Shown: positions 21,625 through 33,853, numbered from the stretch's first letter. The stretch: DNA of 63,054 nucleotides from Allomyces macrogynus ATCC 38327 (GCA_000151295.1 GG745379.1:234133-297186); one strand, 5' to 3'. A program made the numbers and translations. The notes: a model not told the origin generated them from the letters alone.

Positions 21625-23310
21625 CTATTCCTTCTCCTGCCGCTTGGCCGGCCTCTCCCCCTCCACCCCATCCGCCTCCCGTGCCGGCGACCGCAGCCGC
21701 TTCTTTGTCTCTCTTTCCGCACACACCCCATTTGCCGCGGTCGTGCCGAGCGTGACCGAACCCGCTGTGGGCTTGCCCATGACGAGCGACGGCATACTAC
21801 CGTGATCGAGCGACGGCGCCGCCGACCGCCCACGGTCCGCCCAAATGGACTCGAGGATATCGGCCAGTTTGGGCGCCAAGTTCACGTCCCACATGGCGAG
21901 GAAGTGTGCGCGTTGCCGCCCGACCTCGGACGCGGGCAAGGTGTCGATGGCGGTGCGGATCGCGGCGAGGAAGTAGTCGAGTTGGTGCAGGTTGTGGCTA
22001 TAGGAACGCGGTGCATCTGATGTCAGCAGAGTGCTCACATGCGAATCCGAGCAGAGAACGCGCACGTACATCGTGAGCAACGTCCACCCCAACATCTCGT
22101 GGCAATCGAGCAAGTGGTAGACATACGCGCGGTTATGCCTCTGGCACGCCCAGCAACTGCACCCGTCCCTGAGCGGCGCCTTGCTCGTCCGGTGTCGGTC
22201 CGCATCCACCAAGTGGTCCACCGCACACCTTTCGGGCAGGGCCCAATCGACGTGCAGCGCGTACCCGTGCCCGGCAAGCACGTACGCGAGCGCGCTCGGG
22301 AACGCGTCAGCGACGTGCAGATTGCGCACCATTGCGTCGGGCGTCAGGCAACTCGCTGCATATCGCCATGCGGCCGGCGCGAGTGACGCGGCGGCGGGGG
22401 TGAGGTCGGTGATGGGAGAGTCGAGGACATAGCCGGCGACCTTGTTGGCGGCGCGCGAGGCCACTTTTTGGGCGCAAGATTCGAGGAGGGTCGGGGAGGT
22501 GCCGGTGATGGTTGCGAGGACCGGTGGAGGGTTCTGTGAAGCAGATTGAGATTAGTGGCAATGGCTCCACTTTGATAACACAAATCAAACGCGTACTGGC
22601 AATGTCTCGTGCACGGCCAAACACTCATCGAGCATGGCGACCGTCCTCTCTACTGCGCGCGACGCCGCTTTGCTCGACAGTCCCTTGGCATTCAGGATAT
22701 GTGCAGGGACCGCGACCAGATCCGGCCGCCACCGCGCGGCCGCTTCCATGAATTCCTTGCCTGTGACTTTAATCAAACCCGCATCCGTCCGCATCTGCAC
22801 AAAGTCCTTGCCATGGCGCGCGGTTGTCGGAAACGGCACGGACACGTCGCGCGCCGACCACAGCGTGAATTGGTCACCCCAATTAGCAAACGACCGCAGG
22901 GTCCCGGGGAAAGATGATGAGGGCAAGTCGCGGAAACTGGCTTCCACAGGAACGTCGGCGATGGTTGAGTTGGGGAGGACGGTGGAGAGCACGTCCATGG
23001 TCAGGTGTGGCACGAGCAGGCGGCGTGACGAGATGAGGAGTGCGGGGGACTCGATCGTCGTGGATAGGGAGGCAGTCGCGCGCTCGCGCTCCGCGATAAA
23101 CCGCGCGCCGGTTGGGTCCGCGGCGAGCGCGGGGTCGTGCGCGCCGGCGTTGCCCGCGTCGGGGTTCGCGCGTCGTTTGGCCGAAATGGGAGCCGGAGCG
23201 GGCACGGGGTTCGGGCCGGGGACCGCACGCCGCGTGAGTGTCAGGGTGCCACGGCGTAGAGAAGAAGCGGCGCCTTGAGCAGACCGTAGCGCAAACGAGA
23301 TCGAGGTCAT
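21625..23310 (-). CDS. queuine tRNA-ribosyltransferase accessory subunit 2 homologue
   Basis: QTRT2 pairs with catalytic QTRT1 to swap guanine-34 for queuine in GUN-anticodon tRNAs, in the cytosol and on the outer mitochondrial membrane. Exons 23310-22597, 22533-22070 and 21997-21625 join in frame to 516 residues. The Met at 23310 is chosen because it immediately precedes the family-like start (SISFALRSAQGAASSLRRGT). The TGT core shows LLISSRRLLVPHLTMDVLS, NPPPVLATITG and the zinc site DGCSCWACQRHNRAYVYHLL (C-x-C-x2-C), with a later His supplied by LTIHNLHQLDYFLAAIR across the last intron. The zinc site is kept in both subunits, but overall the sequence fits the divergent accessory subunit better. 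A basic C-terminal tail (KKRLRSPAREADGVEGERPA) is unusual. Confidence 0.82.
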
Positions 23311-23835
23311 GGTTGGCGGAAAGGTCACTGAATCGGTGCTTGATGAGGTTGGCGATTTGGTGGCGCTCGAGGGGCGGTCAGGTACTGCGGTGCTGGCACT
23401 TGAACTGGTGCAGCAAGTTTCTGGCGGGGTGCGCGACGCCATGGCGGCCGGCGTCGTCGTCATCGCGGTCGTCGCGGTCGTCGTAATGTCGCGCGCGAAG
23501 AGGGCGATCGGTGTGGTTTGGCCACGTTTGATGTCAGCGATGGGTGTGCCATCTCACCACGTCAGTCCACCTCATTGGGGAACAGGCATCGAACGCTTCT
23601 CAGCGGTGCGGCTCATCGGTTGCCCAGCGGCTGTGGCCGATCAGGGAAAGTGCCTGGCTGCTGTGGCGGCTTGGCTTCTTCTTGCAGTTCTGCAGTGCCG
23701 CTCCACGTTGCAGCGCAGAACTGCCCGCCGCGGCAAATGAACAATTGGCCAAGCGAGGGTCCCATCCCCGTTCTCCCCTGCTCTCCACTTCCCATTCGAT
23801 CCCTGCCGCGTGCCAAGTTGTACACGACGACAGTG
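23311..23835. promoter_or_regulatory. divergent promoter region, QTRT2 homologue / glycosyltransferase
   Basis: The 525 nt between two outward-facing starts. No coding signal and no recognisable binding sites. Confidence 0.4.
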
Positions 23836-25695
23836 ATGATGAGGAACGACCGCGCTCGAGCGCCACGCACGCCGTCGACAGCCGCTGCCGCCACGAGGAC
23901 GACAGCTCGCCCGCCGCGCCCATCACGCACGCTCGCCGACGAATTTGCTCACGTTGGTGCGACTACCGCAACGCGTGGCCCCTCATCAAGCCCGTATCAC
24001 GTCGCGTTCCTCGCGCTCGGCTCGCGCGGCGACGTCCAACCCGTCCTCGCCGCCGCGCTGGCCCTGCGCGATGCATCGGTACCAGGCACGCTGCGCATCT
24101 CAATCTTGGCCCCGCCCGACTTTGCGCCGTGGATTGGACAACACCAAGGCATCCAATTCTGCTCAATTCGCGCGCCCGAGGAGAGCAGCACGCGGCCCTC
24201 CACGTTTTTCGCGTCGGCGCTCCTGTCGAGCAGCCCGCGCGCGTTACTCGCCATTATGCGTCGCTTCACGCCCCCACTCGTCGAGCAAATGGACGAGATT
24301 CTCAACCACACGCGCGACGCGGATCTCGTCGTCTGCGGTGTATTGAGCAACATGCAGGGCGCTCTCCTCGCGCGCCGCGTCCCGCCGGGTCGCCGCACAC
24401 CGCCGGCGGTCGTCTCGCTCGCCACGTTCCCATGCGTGCACCCGACAACGCATTTCCCGATGCCGCTGGCCGGTCGCCCGACGCTCGTGTTCGGGTGGTT
24501 GCACTGGATCTCGTTCCTAGTGCGCGAATTGCTCTTCTGGCTCTTCCTCGCGTCGCTCATCCAAGGCTGCTGCCGCGCGGCACGCGTACAAATGTGGCCG
24601 TCGTTCTGGGCCTACTGGCGGGACCTGCGCAAGATGCCGCAATTCTTTGCCATGTCGCCCACACTCTGTCGCGTCCCGACCGACTGGCCGCCGCACGCGA
24701 CCGCGTTCCAGGGCCATCTCACGTACCAGGCACCGGCACCCGCTGCACGCACCACATCGGCGCACGCGACCCTGTCCCCGACCCTCGCCGCGTTCCTCCG
24801 CCGGACCGCTCGCGACGCTCGCGGCCGGCGCCGCCCGATCATCTACGTCGGGTTCGGGAGCATGCCCGTCTGCGCACTCCCGTCGTTCCTGCCCCTCATC
24901 CGTGGACTGCACTCAGCCCTCGTTTCGCGCTCCGCTGCCGCCCGGTCCCCAACTCCGCGGTTCGTCGTCTACGCCGGCGGAATCGCGCCCGATACGACTC
25001 CCTACGGCACGGCATTCGCCCGTCTGGCCGAACTTGCGCCCGAGGACCTGATTCCCATCACCGCTGAACCCCACGCGGCTCTCTTCCCACTTTGTCGTGT
25101 GATCGTGCACCACGGTGGCGCGGGTACGTCCATGGCCGCGCTTGCCGCGGGAGTGCCCGCGGTCATCACGCCATGCGCCGTCGACCAGCCGTTCTGGGCG
25201 GACCGCGTACATAAGCTCGGATGTGCGCCGAAACCCGTGCGGTATACGAAGTTGACGCCAGAGAAATTGGGGAAAATGGTCTGGGACGTGCACGTGGACC
25301 GGGTGGGGAAGTACCATGCTGCGGCGAGTGCGGCCAAGGAGAGGATTGCGAGGGAGGATGGCGCGGGGGAGGTGGTCGCGTGGTTGTCTGGGTTTGTGCC
25401 GGCACATGTCATGGCCAAGGAGGAGATGACGAACCAAGTGCATTCTACGGTTGCGACTGCAACGAGTTCGGCTGCGAGCGATGACGGAATTTGGTCGAGC
25501 GACGATGGGACGGGTTCGCGCACGCCGCCGCCGCCGTACCGCGAATCCGCGGCGGATGCGAGCGCGGCCAGGGGTCTGTGCGCGAGGCCGACGGCGGTTG
25601 ACGAGAAGCGCACGCTCGCGGTTTTGCAGGACGCGCGCGACGCGGCGGCGCAACTGCTCGAGGAACGGTTTGGCGTGGTCGTGCCGTCCTTGTGA
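23836..25695 (+). CDS. sterol-glucosyltransferase-like UDP-glycosyltransferase
   Basis: Intronless, 619 residues from the Met at 23836 (the frame is open further upstream but without resemblance). The N-terminal Rossmann domain begins YHVAFLALGSRGDVQPVLAA (GSRGDVQP near residue 61), the hallmark of sterol 3-beta-glucosyltransferases and related GT1/GT28 enzymes. The C-terminal nucleotide-binding domain has RPIIYVGFGSMP and, near residue 425, VHHGGAGTSMAALAAGVPAV followed by ITPCAVDQPFWADRVHKLG, the UDP-sugar signature. Between them, LVFGWLHWISFLVRELLFWL is strongly hydrophobic and suggests membrane association. A Ser/Gly-rich tail follows. The PH/GRAM region found in yeast Atg26 is absent. 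The acceptor may be a sterol or another lipid; the sequence does not decide. Confidence 0.85.
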   Translation: MMRNDRARAPRTPSTAAAATRTTARPPRPSRTLADEFAHVGATTATRGPSSSPYHVAFLALGSRGDVQPVLAAALALRDASVPGTLRISILAPPDFAPWIGQHQGIQFCSIRAPEESSTRPSTFFASALLSSSPRALLAIMRRFTPPLVEQMDEILNHTRDADLVVCGVLSNMQGALLARRVPPGRRTPPAVVSLATFPCVHPTTHFPMPLAGRPTLVFGWLHWISFLVRELLFWLFLASLIQGCCRAARVQMWPSFWAYWRDLRKMPQFFAMSPTLCRVPTDWPPHATAFQGHLTYQAPAPAARTTSAHATLSPTLAAFLRRTARDARGRRRPIIYVGFGSMPVCALPSFLPLIRGLHSALVSRSAAARSPTPRFVVYAGGIAPDTTPYGTAFARLAELAPEDLIPITAEPHAALFPLCRVIVHHGGAGTSMAALAAGVPAVITPCAVDQPFWADRVHKLGCAPKPVRYTKLTPEKLGKMVWDVHVDRVGKYHAAASAAKERIAREDGAGEVVAWLSGFVPAHVMAKEEMTNQVHSTVATATSSAASDDGIWSSDDGTGSRTPPPPYRESAADASAARGLCARPTAVDEKRTLAVLQDARDAAAQLLEERFGVVVPSL

Positions 25696-28080
25696 GCGTG
25701 GCCCTCGACCCTCCCGACCTGGGACCTTGCTTTAGTCGGCCGATTATCCACTGGGTCGCCCGAGAGTCATTGCAGGACTGTTGCGGACCTCCACCCGATA
25801 ATCCGTCCGTGATTCTGTTTGTTTTCCGTCCGCCTACGTTAGTAATTTGTTACTCTGTACCAACACTCTGATTCCCGTTGCCCCCTCTTTTGCTTTGCAC
25901 CGATCCAAGTGTTTAGTTTATTCTCGCCACCCTTCACTTTTAACAATGACCATGTGTACCCACCAACAGTTTGGCGCGGCCACTTGACGCGGCGGCGTGC
26001 ACGGCTGCTCGAAAGTGAACGCAGCACAAAGTTTGTCTTAGCGGTTGTGAGCAATGAGAACTTCCCAGATCGAATCCATTCGCTCCCGCACCAGGACCGA
26101 GCGCATATTGTTCAATCAACCCTGCCGGCGGGAGATGTTTGGTAAAAGCCAACTACAGCCGAGTCTGCATCGATCTAGGCTCACCTTGGCAGGCTTCTCT
26201 TACGCCCTTGGCCATCAACAGACGCATTTAATCATGACTGTACTTCATAAATCTCCTTCCGGTGCCGTGTTTTCTGCCCAACTGCGTGCGTCGACTTCAA
26301 ACGAGCACAAGTCCCGCGAAAGCGATCGGTTTTGTGCGCAACATTGCTCGCCCGCCCTTTCATCATTCTGCCCTGACCAGGCAAGTCGTGTGCTTCGCCA
26401 GATTTGGCGGGAGATGTTTTTGTTATCGAACGCCCCAGATCTGGCCGCTGACATTGTGGCGGCCGTGATCATACCGACCGGCCGCTCTGGGCCGACCGCA
26501 TGCCCAGCACGACCATACTGGCCAAGGAGAGGATCGAGCATGAAGTCCGAGCGCGGTCGAACAGATCGACGCAGACGGGCAATGCCTCGGTGAACAGTCA
26601 CACAGCAGGTTCAGAAGTGGCGGCACGGGATGAGCGGCGACATACTCGCGCTGAGCGGGGCGCGCGTGCTCCGCTCGCGTACTCGCACGCCGGCGTTGCG
26701 CACTTCCACGAACAGCTACGTTGTCAGCATGTATGTATCCGAATCGTATCCGCGCGCCCACCGCCGCCGGTCAAATCCGGCACACAACGTCACGACGCGC
26801 GCAATATTACAGGGCTTCTGTGGGACCAACTTGCTCGTCGATTCCCGCGCGCCGGTATGGTCCTTGGCCTGGTACACGATGCACAGCGCAATGCAGCCGC
26901 AGTCATGGAACACCGGTGCATGCGTACTGGACACAGCGGTGGTGGTGGCCGCAGCGTCTGCCGCGTTGAGGGTGTGGGTCGATCTGGACGAAGCGCTCGT
27001 GGTGAGCGCCATCAGCTCCGAGTCATTGCGTGCCCACGACGGTCAGCAGGTCATTCGCGGCGGCAGCACCCAGAACCGTCGCCACCATCGCGATGGACGA
27101 GTTCGTGGCCGCGCGGGCACTGAGGGGGGACACCGAAGGGCATTGTCCGGCCCCTGCCGGCCGCTTCGCGATACATGACCAAAGAAGGCACTGCGACTTG
27201 GCGCAAACCATTGATCGGATCAAAGAAGACGTGCACGGGGCGTTCTCAGCGACGCGACAGCAACTCGAGTTGAGCCAGCTTGGCACCCACAAGAACCATG
27301 TTCCTGCGCTCTCTCCACATCTCATGATTCGTTCCTTGTTCTGGCGTCAGAACAGGGCTTCGCCAGCGCAATCTGTCCCGTCCGCAATGTGCCCCGCCAG
27401 TTTCCACTCGTCCCTATCGTCTGCTTCGCCACGACCCCAACTTCGCCTAGTCTGGTGGGAGACGCGTCGCTGATCGATCTGGCCGCCCACGCTGTCACCC
27501 ACCAACTGTTGACGCGACGTTCACACGGCCCCCCGTGTGCGCACTCTGGCGCCACGACCAACAAGGGCCAGCTCGACGGCGGGAATGAAATCCATGCGGG
27601 TTAGCTCGAGCATTGTGTGACCCGGCCCGATGACGCTGGATGGTAGAGGGCTCAACTTGGGTGGGCACGGGCAGGGTCCGCCTTCATCGCTGATTAAATT
27701 CGCGGGCTCCCCGCGCGCTGGTTCGGGCTCTGCGCGCTCAGCAACGACACGGACCCGCACCAGCATCCACCGAGCTCACGGCACCCGACTTGTGTTCCTG
27801 CTTCCTCGACGCGTTCTAGCTCTGCCCACCGACCGTCTGCGGCAAGATCCCCCGGCGCTCGTTACCCAAGCGCACGATCCACGACGCGCGTTGGAACCGC
27901 GCCCGCACCCGCGCCCGCGCCCGCGGCATCCATATTCGTTTCCCCTGCAGCTTTGGAGCGGCACGACGATTCGAGGTGGGATCACGGTCGCGGCGCAGTT
28001 CGGCATTTTCATCAAGCGAATACTCACGTATGATGTTGTTTCCCGGCCGTTTTTGTCTAGAGCCCAAGGGCACGCGCACC
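25696..28080. other. 2.4-kb gene-poor stretch, possible decayed membrane-protein gene
   Basis: No gene supported. On the minus strand, short frames between about 27325 and 26245 carry hydrophobic pieces (SSIAMVATVLGAAAANDLL; CGCIALCIVYQAKDHTG; CSILSLASMVVLGM in shifting frames) that could be remains or exons of a multi-pass protein, but I cannot splice them into one frame. The first 400 nt are AT-richer (3' UTR of the glycosyltransferase). The last 450 nt before 28081 are C-rich leader sequence. Confidence 0.3.
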
Positions 28081-31000
28081 ATGACACGCGCGCTCTTGTC
28101 CGTGGTTGCGCTCCTGGCGCTCCTGGCGCTCACGGCCGCGGAAGCTGCCAAGGTGACTTACTCGACGTCGGTCGCGCCGCTGCCCGCGCCAAACGCTGCG
28201 TCGTTCTGTACGTTTCACCCATTTTCGCATCCGAAGGCCAGCCACGTCGCGTTGCTGCATGCACTGACCTCTTCTCCCCATCTTATATGACAGACGCGTC
28301 GTGCCGCAATGCCACGGTCGCGTACGACCCGGCCGACCCGGTCGTGTGGCTGTCCAAGGACGTGGGCCGCGAACTCGGCGGTCTGTTCAACGAGCAGTTT
28401 TGCAAAAAGTGTTTGACGGCCGTCGTCAACGTCAAGGATAAGTCACAGTCGATTGCGCTCTTGCGCGTCGCGGGCGTCTACGATATCAAGGGAACGAAAG
28501 CGGGCATGCTGGTGTTCCCGCAAGTGTATGAGAAACTCGGTGGGGGCGCCAAGTCGGTCCAGGTGCAAATGATGGCGGGGGGGTGCAAGGCGCAGGACGT
28601 GCCGACAGATCCGGACGTGCCGCCGGCACCAGAGTCGACAAGCAGCAGCAGCAGCAGCAGCGCGACAATGACAGCGGCGTCGACGACGCAAAGTTCCAGT
28701 GTCGCGACGACAACTCCAACGGCCTTGAGCGGCAGCAGTACCGCGCCGATCACGACCTCGGTTGCGCCGGAGACGACAGTGGCGACGGGCTCTGCCAGCT
28801 CGACGGTCAGTACCGAATCTGTGACCACAAGCAGCAGCACGACCAGCGCCGGCACGCTGCCCACCACCAGCGAGTCGCAGACGACGACGAGCACGGTTCA
28901 GACCACGGACGCGGCCAGTTCGACTTCCGCATCTACGAGCAGTGACGAGGCGACAAGCACGGCTGCTCCGTCCGGTACCAGCGTGTCGGCCAGCAGCGAC
29001 TGGGCGACAACGACCGAAACCAGTCGCGACATGTCGACGACGACCGCGTCCACCAGTGCTGCTGAAACGACAAGTACCACTGAGTCTCGCGTCAGTACCA
29101 CGACTGCGACTGATCCGGTCGTGATGCCTGAAAGCACCAGTGCCACGTCGACGACCGAGACTACGGGATTGGGCAGCACAGCCACCACGACCACCAGCGC
29201 CGACGTAACGATTGTGGCTACACCGAGCACCAGCAGCAGCGACTCGACAACGGTGCCGGAAAACGGCGCGAGCGCGACCACTAGCGGCGACTCGTCAACG
29301 GCGCTCGAAACCAGCACCGCAGCTCCGTTAACCGCGGCGTCTACGGCCGTTGCCGATCCGACGAGCACGGCTGCACCGACGAGCACGCCCGAGGTCAGCA
29401 GTACCGCGCTGACCACGAGCACGGACGCGTCGGAAACGGTTTTGACCACCGAATCGAGCAGCTCTTCCACTGCGACGACCAAAAGCACCGACGTGACGAG
29501 TATCGACCCGTCAACGGCGCTTGGAACCAGCTCCACCGAGGCGTCAACGTCAGCATACACCACTGTTGTTGATATGACGAGTACGACCGCAACGGTCATC
29601 ACTACCGACCCGCCGACAATGCCGGACACCAGCACCACTGCGTCGAAGACCGACTTGGAAACGGCCCTGACGACGGGAACGGTCAGCTTGACCTCCGCGT
29701 CCGCGAGCGCCGCCGAGACCGGAACGACGACGACGACCTCGGCTGCACCGGACGAGACGATGCTGACGACAACCGACTTCACCAGTTCAACCAGTGCCAC
29801 GCCGACGGCAAGCACCGACCCGGAAATGAGCAGTGCCACGCCGACAACCAGTTCCGATCCAGAGCTCAGCAGCGCTACGCCGACGGCCAGCATCGACTCG
29901 GAGCTCAGCAGTACCACGCAGACCGCGACCTCGGCCGCGCAAGAAACGGCGAGCTCGACCACCGGCACGTCCAGTACCGCCGACGTGCCGAGCACAGCTG
30001 CGCCTACCAGCGACACGCCGAGCACAGCTACGCCGACCAGCGACGCGCCGAGCACAGCTGCGCCGACCAGCGACGCGCCGAGCACAGCTGCGCCGACCAC
30101 CGACGCGCCGAGCACAGCTGCGCCGACCAGCGACGCGCCGAGCACAGCTGCGCCGACCAGCGACGCGTCAAGTACGGCAACGGCCACCAGCGACGCGTCA
30201 ACCGCGCCCGAGGCCGGCAGCGTCGCGCCAACGACGACGACGTCGGCCGCAAGCGGCGGCGGCGACGTGGCGGGCAGCGATATCACGATCATGGACCCGA
30301 CCAGCGACAGCACTGTCACGCCCACGGCCATCATCATCATTGCGACTGCGGCAGACCCGTCCACGACCACGGACACGATTGACTTGACCACGGCGGCACC
30401 GACGGTGGCTGAGTCCATCTCGACGCCAAGCGCGACGAGCTCTGGGACAACTGCGACCGTGTCGGAAGGAGCGCCCGAGACGGCGAGCTCAACTTCCGAT
30501 TTGACGGCGGCACTTGAAACGGCGTTCACCAGTACATCAACGGCTGCGCAGGACACGACGCTTTCGAGTACTTTGACGGTCGCGCTCGAGACAACTCTCA
30601 GCAGCACCAGCTCCTCTTCCGCGCCGGAATCGACGCTCACCAGCTCGACGAGCGCGCCGGAAACCACGTTCACGAGCATCGACTCGTCGGAAACGGTCAC
30701 TGAGACGACGCTCAACAGCAGCTCGACGGCGCCACCCGAAACGACACTCACGAGCAGCTCAACGGCGCCGCCTGAGACGACGTTCGCAAGCAGCTCGACG
30801 GAAGCGCCTGAGACTACGCTCACGGCCAGTTCCTTGGCCGCGCCCGAAACGACGCTTACAAGCGCCAGCAGTTCCACGGCCGTGGAGACTACTCTCACGA
30901 GCAGCTCAACGGAAGTGCTCGGAACGACGCTCACGACCAGCTCCTCGGCCGTAGTGGAAACGACGCTCACCAGCACCAGCAGCAGCTTGACGGCAGCGCC

Positions 31001-32204
31001 TGAGACGACAATCACTAGCAGCTCGACGGTCGCGCCCGAGCCGACTCTCACGACCACGACTCAGGCGACCGAAATCTCGACGACGGGCTCGACCACGACG
31101 AGCTTCAGTACTAGCATCATCAGCAGCGAGCCAACTGAGACTACAACCACAGGCTCAACTAGCGACACGGTCTCAAGCACCACCGCAAGCAGCAGCAGCA
31201 GCAGCAGCGAGCCGACCGAAACGGCGACCGCGAGCTCAACGAGCGGCACCACCGCCACCAGCAGCACCGAGTCGACCGAAACAACGACCGCGGCTTCGGC
31301 GAGCGGTACGCTCTCCACCACCGAGTCAACGGCGCTCACGACCGCAAGTGCGACGAGCACCACGTCCCCGGACGTGCCCGTGTCGACCGGCTCGACCAGT
31401 ACAGTCTCGAGCATGCTCGCGACCACGGAATCGGCCAGTATAGTCTCGAGCGCGCTCACGACCACGGAGTCGGCCATTACAGCCTCGAGCGCGCTCACGA
31501 CCACGGAACTGACCCGTGTCTCGTCCTCGGAGTCGCTCACAACGGGCTCAAACACCGTCACGTCGTCAACGATCGCGAGCGTGGCCCCGACGGCAACCAC
31601 TTCCGCACCGACGCTGTCCAGAACGAGCACGTCCGCGCGATTCACCACCAAATCGACCATGACCACGACCACCACGGCGCGGCCGACACCGACCCCACCG
31701 CCGCGACACCGCCCTGTCCGTGGACAGGGGCACGACCGCAACCGCGGCCGCTTGCAACTCGTGTGGGTGCCCGGCACCCGGCACACGCCCGGACGGTGGG
31801 TCGAGGTGTGGGTGCCCGCGCCGCTCGTGCGTCGTCCACCGCCCCCGCCGCCGCGTCGCCTGCTGCCCCCGCCCGCGCCCGCACCCGCGCGCAAACAGGT
31901 GCCCGCACCGCCGGTCCCGCCCACGCGCAATCCGGTACCCGCGCAAACGGCCGCGCCCGCGCGGAACCCGGCTCCCGCACCCGTGGCCTCCCGGAAACTC
32001 CACCGGCGCGCGCTCGCTCTCGCTGCGATCGCGGACGAGTCGCACGCGGATCGTGTCGCCGACTCGGCGGGTATGGCGTGGGCGCCGTTTGTCGGGGTTG
32101 CGCTTTTCGCGACGATTGGTGGCGGAGCCGTCACGATGGCGGTGATGCGGCGCGTGCGGCGGCGGCGGTGGCAGGTGCCGCAGGATGAGCGTGTGATGGT
32201 GTGA
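28081..32204 (+). CDS. secreted/surface mucin-like Ser/Thr-rich protein with C-terminal membrane anchor
   Basis: Exons 28081-28207 and 28294-32204 give 1345 residues. A clear signal peptide (MTRALLSVVALLALLALTAA) precedes a Cys-containing globular domain of about 120 residues (YASCRNATVAYDP, FNEQFCKKCLTAVVNVKDKS, GMLVFPQVYEKLGGGAKSVQ). Its 'C-x-x-C...V...D...Y.KLG...V.V' pattern loosely recalls RlpA-like double-psi barrels, which is tentative. About 1000 residues of Thr/Ser/Ala sequence follow, suited to dense O-mannosylation, including six 10-residue repeats (STAAPTSDAP, 29986-30168). Then come a Pro/Arg-rich segment, a membrane helix (WAPFVGVALFATIGGGAVTM) and a short basic tail. A wall or surface sensor/adhesin role is inferred. 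The antisense open frame (28898-31057) is only an echo of the repeats. Confidence 0.85.
29986..30168. repeat. 30-bp coding tandem repeat, about six units
   Basis: Units built on GCCGAGCACAGCTGCGCCGA encode STAAPTSDAP. Near-identity at the DNA level points to recent expansion or conversion; copy number is likely to vary among strains. Confidence 0.85.
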
Positions 32205-32706
32205 GGGAGGTGAGGGGAGAAGGAGGAGAGAGTGGGGACTGACTTGGGACTGATTTGGTTTTGGAAGGGAGGAGGGAGACTAGGGGGACGGATCGCTTTT
32301 GATGGCATCTTTTGCATTGCAAGTCGTTTTCAATATCATTTCGCTTTTGCGTCCATTGGATCTCTTGCGCGGCCGGCGATGTAGCCGCCAGATTGATTAC
32401 TTGGCCAACACGGTCGCCAGTTGAGCATGACATTTTTGCGAGCATCTGATGGGCTCGCACACTCGTTGCCAACACCCAAGCACAGACATGTCTACCTGCA
32501 AAGCGCTTCACTTCACGGTTCGCAACGGCCGCACGAAATGTGGCTCTGAACACGCCGGTTATTTGGGAAACCAATCGCGTTCCCTGCCGTCGCAAGTGGC
32601 GAGACTCTTTGTTCCAGACAAACCACGACCAAACCCACCCATTTCACTCCATGAATCCATTCCAACCTCCCCCATCTTCCCCCCTACTTCTCCGCCGCCG
32701 CTCAAG
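32205..32706. other. intergenic between convergent genes
   Basis: No coding signal; holds the 3' UTRs of the mucin-like gene and the MFI homologue, whose stops face each other 502 nt apart. Confidence 0.4.
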
Positions 32707-33853
32707 TCAAAAGTTATAGTCGTCGATATCGAGGGTATTCGACCACGCAAACAGCGTTTCAAACGCGCCCTCGCCCACCCCTCCGTCACCTACCCCATCC
32801 CCGTCCTCATCATCCTCAAACTCGGCACCCGGTAACGCCGCACTCACCGACCGCGTCGCGACCGGCTGCGTGTGCGCGTCGCGCACAACCCGCGCGCCAT
32901 CCGCCATATAAAGTGCACGGAGACGCTCGATCTGCTTGATCCGGCGCTGCCTTTCGCGGTCCGCGCGAGACACGACTTTCGCGCCCTGCAACATGGGCCG
33001 AACACGCGCCACCGCGACCGAACCGGTTTCCTCGCCCACCGCCCCCGGCGCATCAGTAACCGCCATCCTCGCCGCCGGCACCCTCCCGCGCGCTCGCGAG
33101 ACCGCCTCGGCCACCCACCCGCGCACATTCACTCCATCCAACCGGCGCCACCCGTTCGCGCGCCCGCCCAACTCGGGCACTCGGGAATCCAGGCCGGCCA
33201 AGTACCGGGCATGGTCTCGCCGGCTGGTCACTTGCATCGGGTCCGAGATCACGAGCGAGCGCGGCGACCGGTTGTAGTGAATGGCCAAGTCGTCGGCGAT
33301 GGCCGTGGCCTGGTATCGCGGATTGCCCATGAGCGACCAGGCGTCGCGCGCGGCCTGCGTGTCGGGCGCGAGCGCCTGCTGGCCACTGAGGTAGTGTACG
33401 GCGACTCCGCGGGTGGTCACTTTGTAATGGACGTCGGGGGGAAAGGTGGTTCCGCCGAAACTAGGATTGGGGGAGGAGGTCGGTGAGTGGAAAGGAAGGA
33501 GAGAGTGGGGAGGGGGTTGACGGGCCTGTGGAGGAGGATGGAGTGGGCGAAGAGAGATGGACCGGAAAGTGCAGAAATGCACCGGAAGCGAATGCGCGCA
33601 TGGGATACGGGGTCGCGCAGGAGCTGGGCTTCCATGGGACTGAGCCGCTTGAGCAGGTGCAGCGTGAGCGAGGTTTCCTAGAGAATCGGTGGAGAGTCAG
33701 CCACCGTGATCCAACCGGGGTGGACGCGGGAAGAGTGTACCGAGCGCAACAGCAAGTTCTTGAGGCGCTGAAAGATGCGGCAGTTGCGAAACGAAACCCA
33801 CGCGCGCCAGATCGTGCGGCACGCTTGGACGCGATTGTCAGCGTAGAAGCTGG
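32707..33853 (-). CDS. C11orf65/MFI (mitochondrial fission inhibitor) family protein, 5' end not found
   Basis: Three exons join in frame: about 33853-33741, 33677-33583 and 33460-32707. The first encodes an IQ-like helix (CRTIWRAWVSFRNCRIFQRL, then KNLLLRS), the second LKRLSPMEAQLLRDPVSHAR, and the join across the second intron gives IRFRFGGTTFPPDVHYKVTT. Human C11orf65 has the same order: an IQ-type helix, 'PKEAELLD', 'VRFRLGG-x-KFPP-x-IYYK', and later a 'NNGWRP' block, matched here by RANGWRRLDGVNV. The animal protein is reported to block Drp1-Mff interaction and mitochondrial fission; that role cannot be assumed here. The C-terminal third is charged and ends in an acidic stretch, WSNTLDIDDYNF. 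A stop lies upstream in frame, so at least one more 5' exon is expected in 33.9-34.6 kb. Confidence 0.75.

Noticed and set aside
28898..31057. 719-codon open frame antisense to the mucin-like gene
   Set aside because: Val/Ser/Ala-only echo of the Thr/Ser repeat on the other strand; the sense strand has a signal peptide, a splice junction and a membrane anchor.
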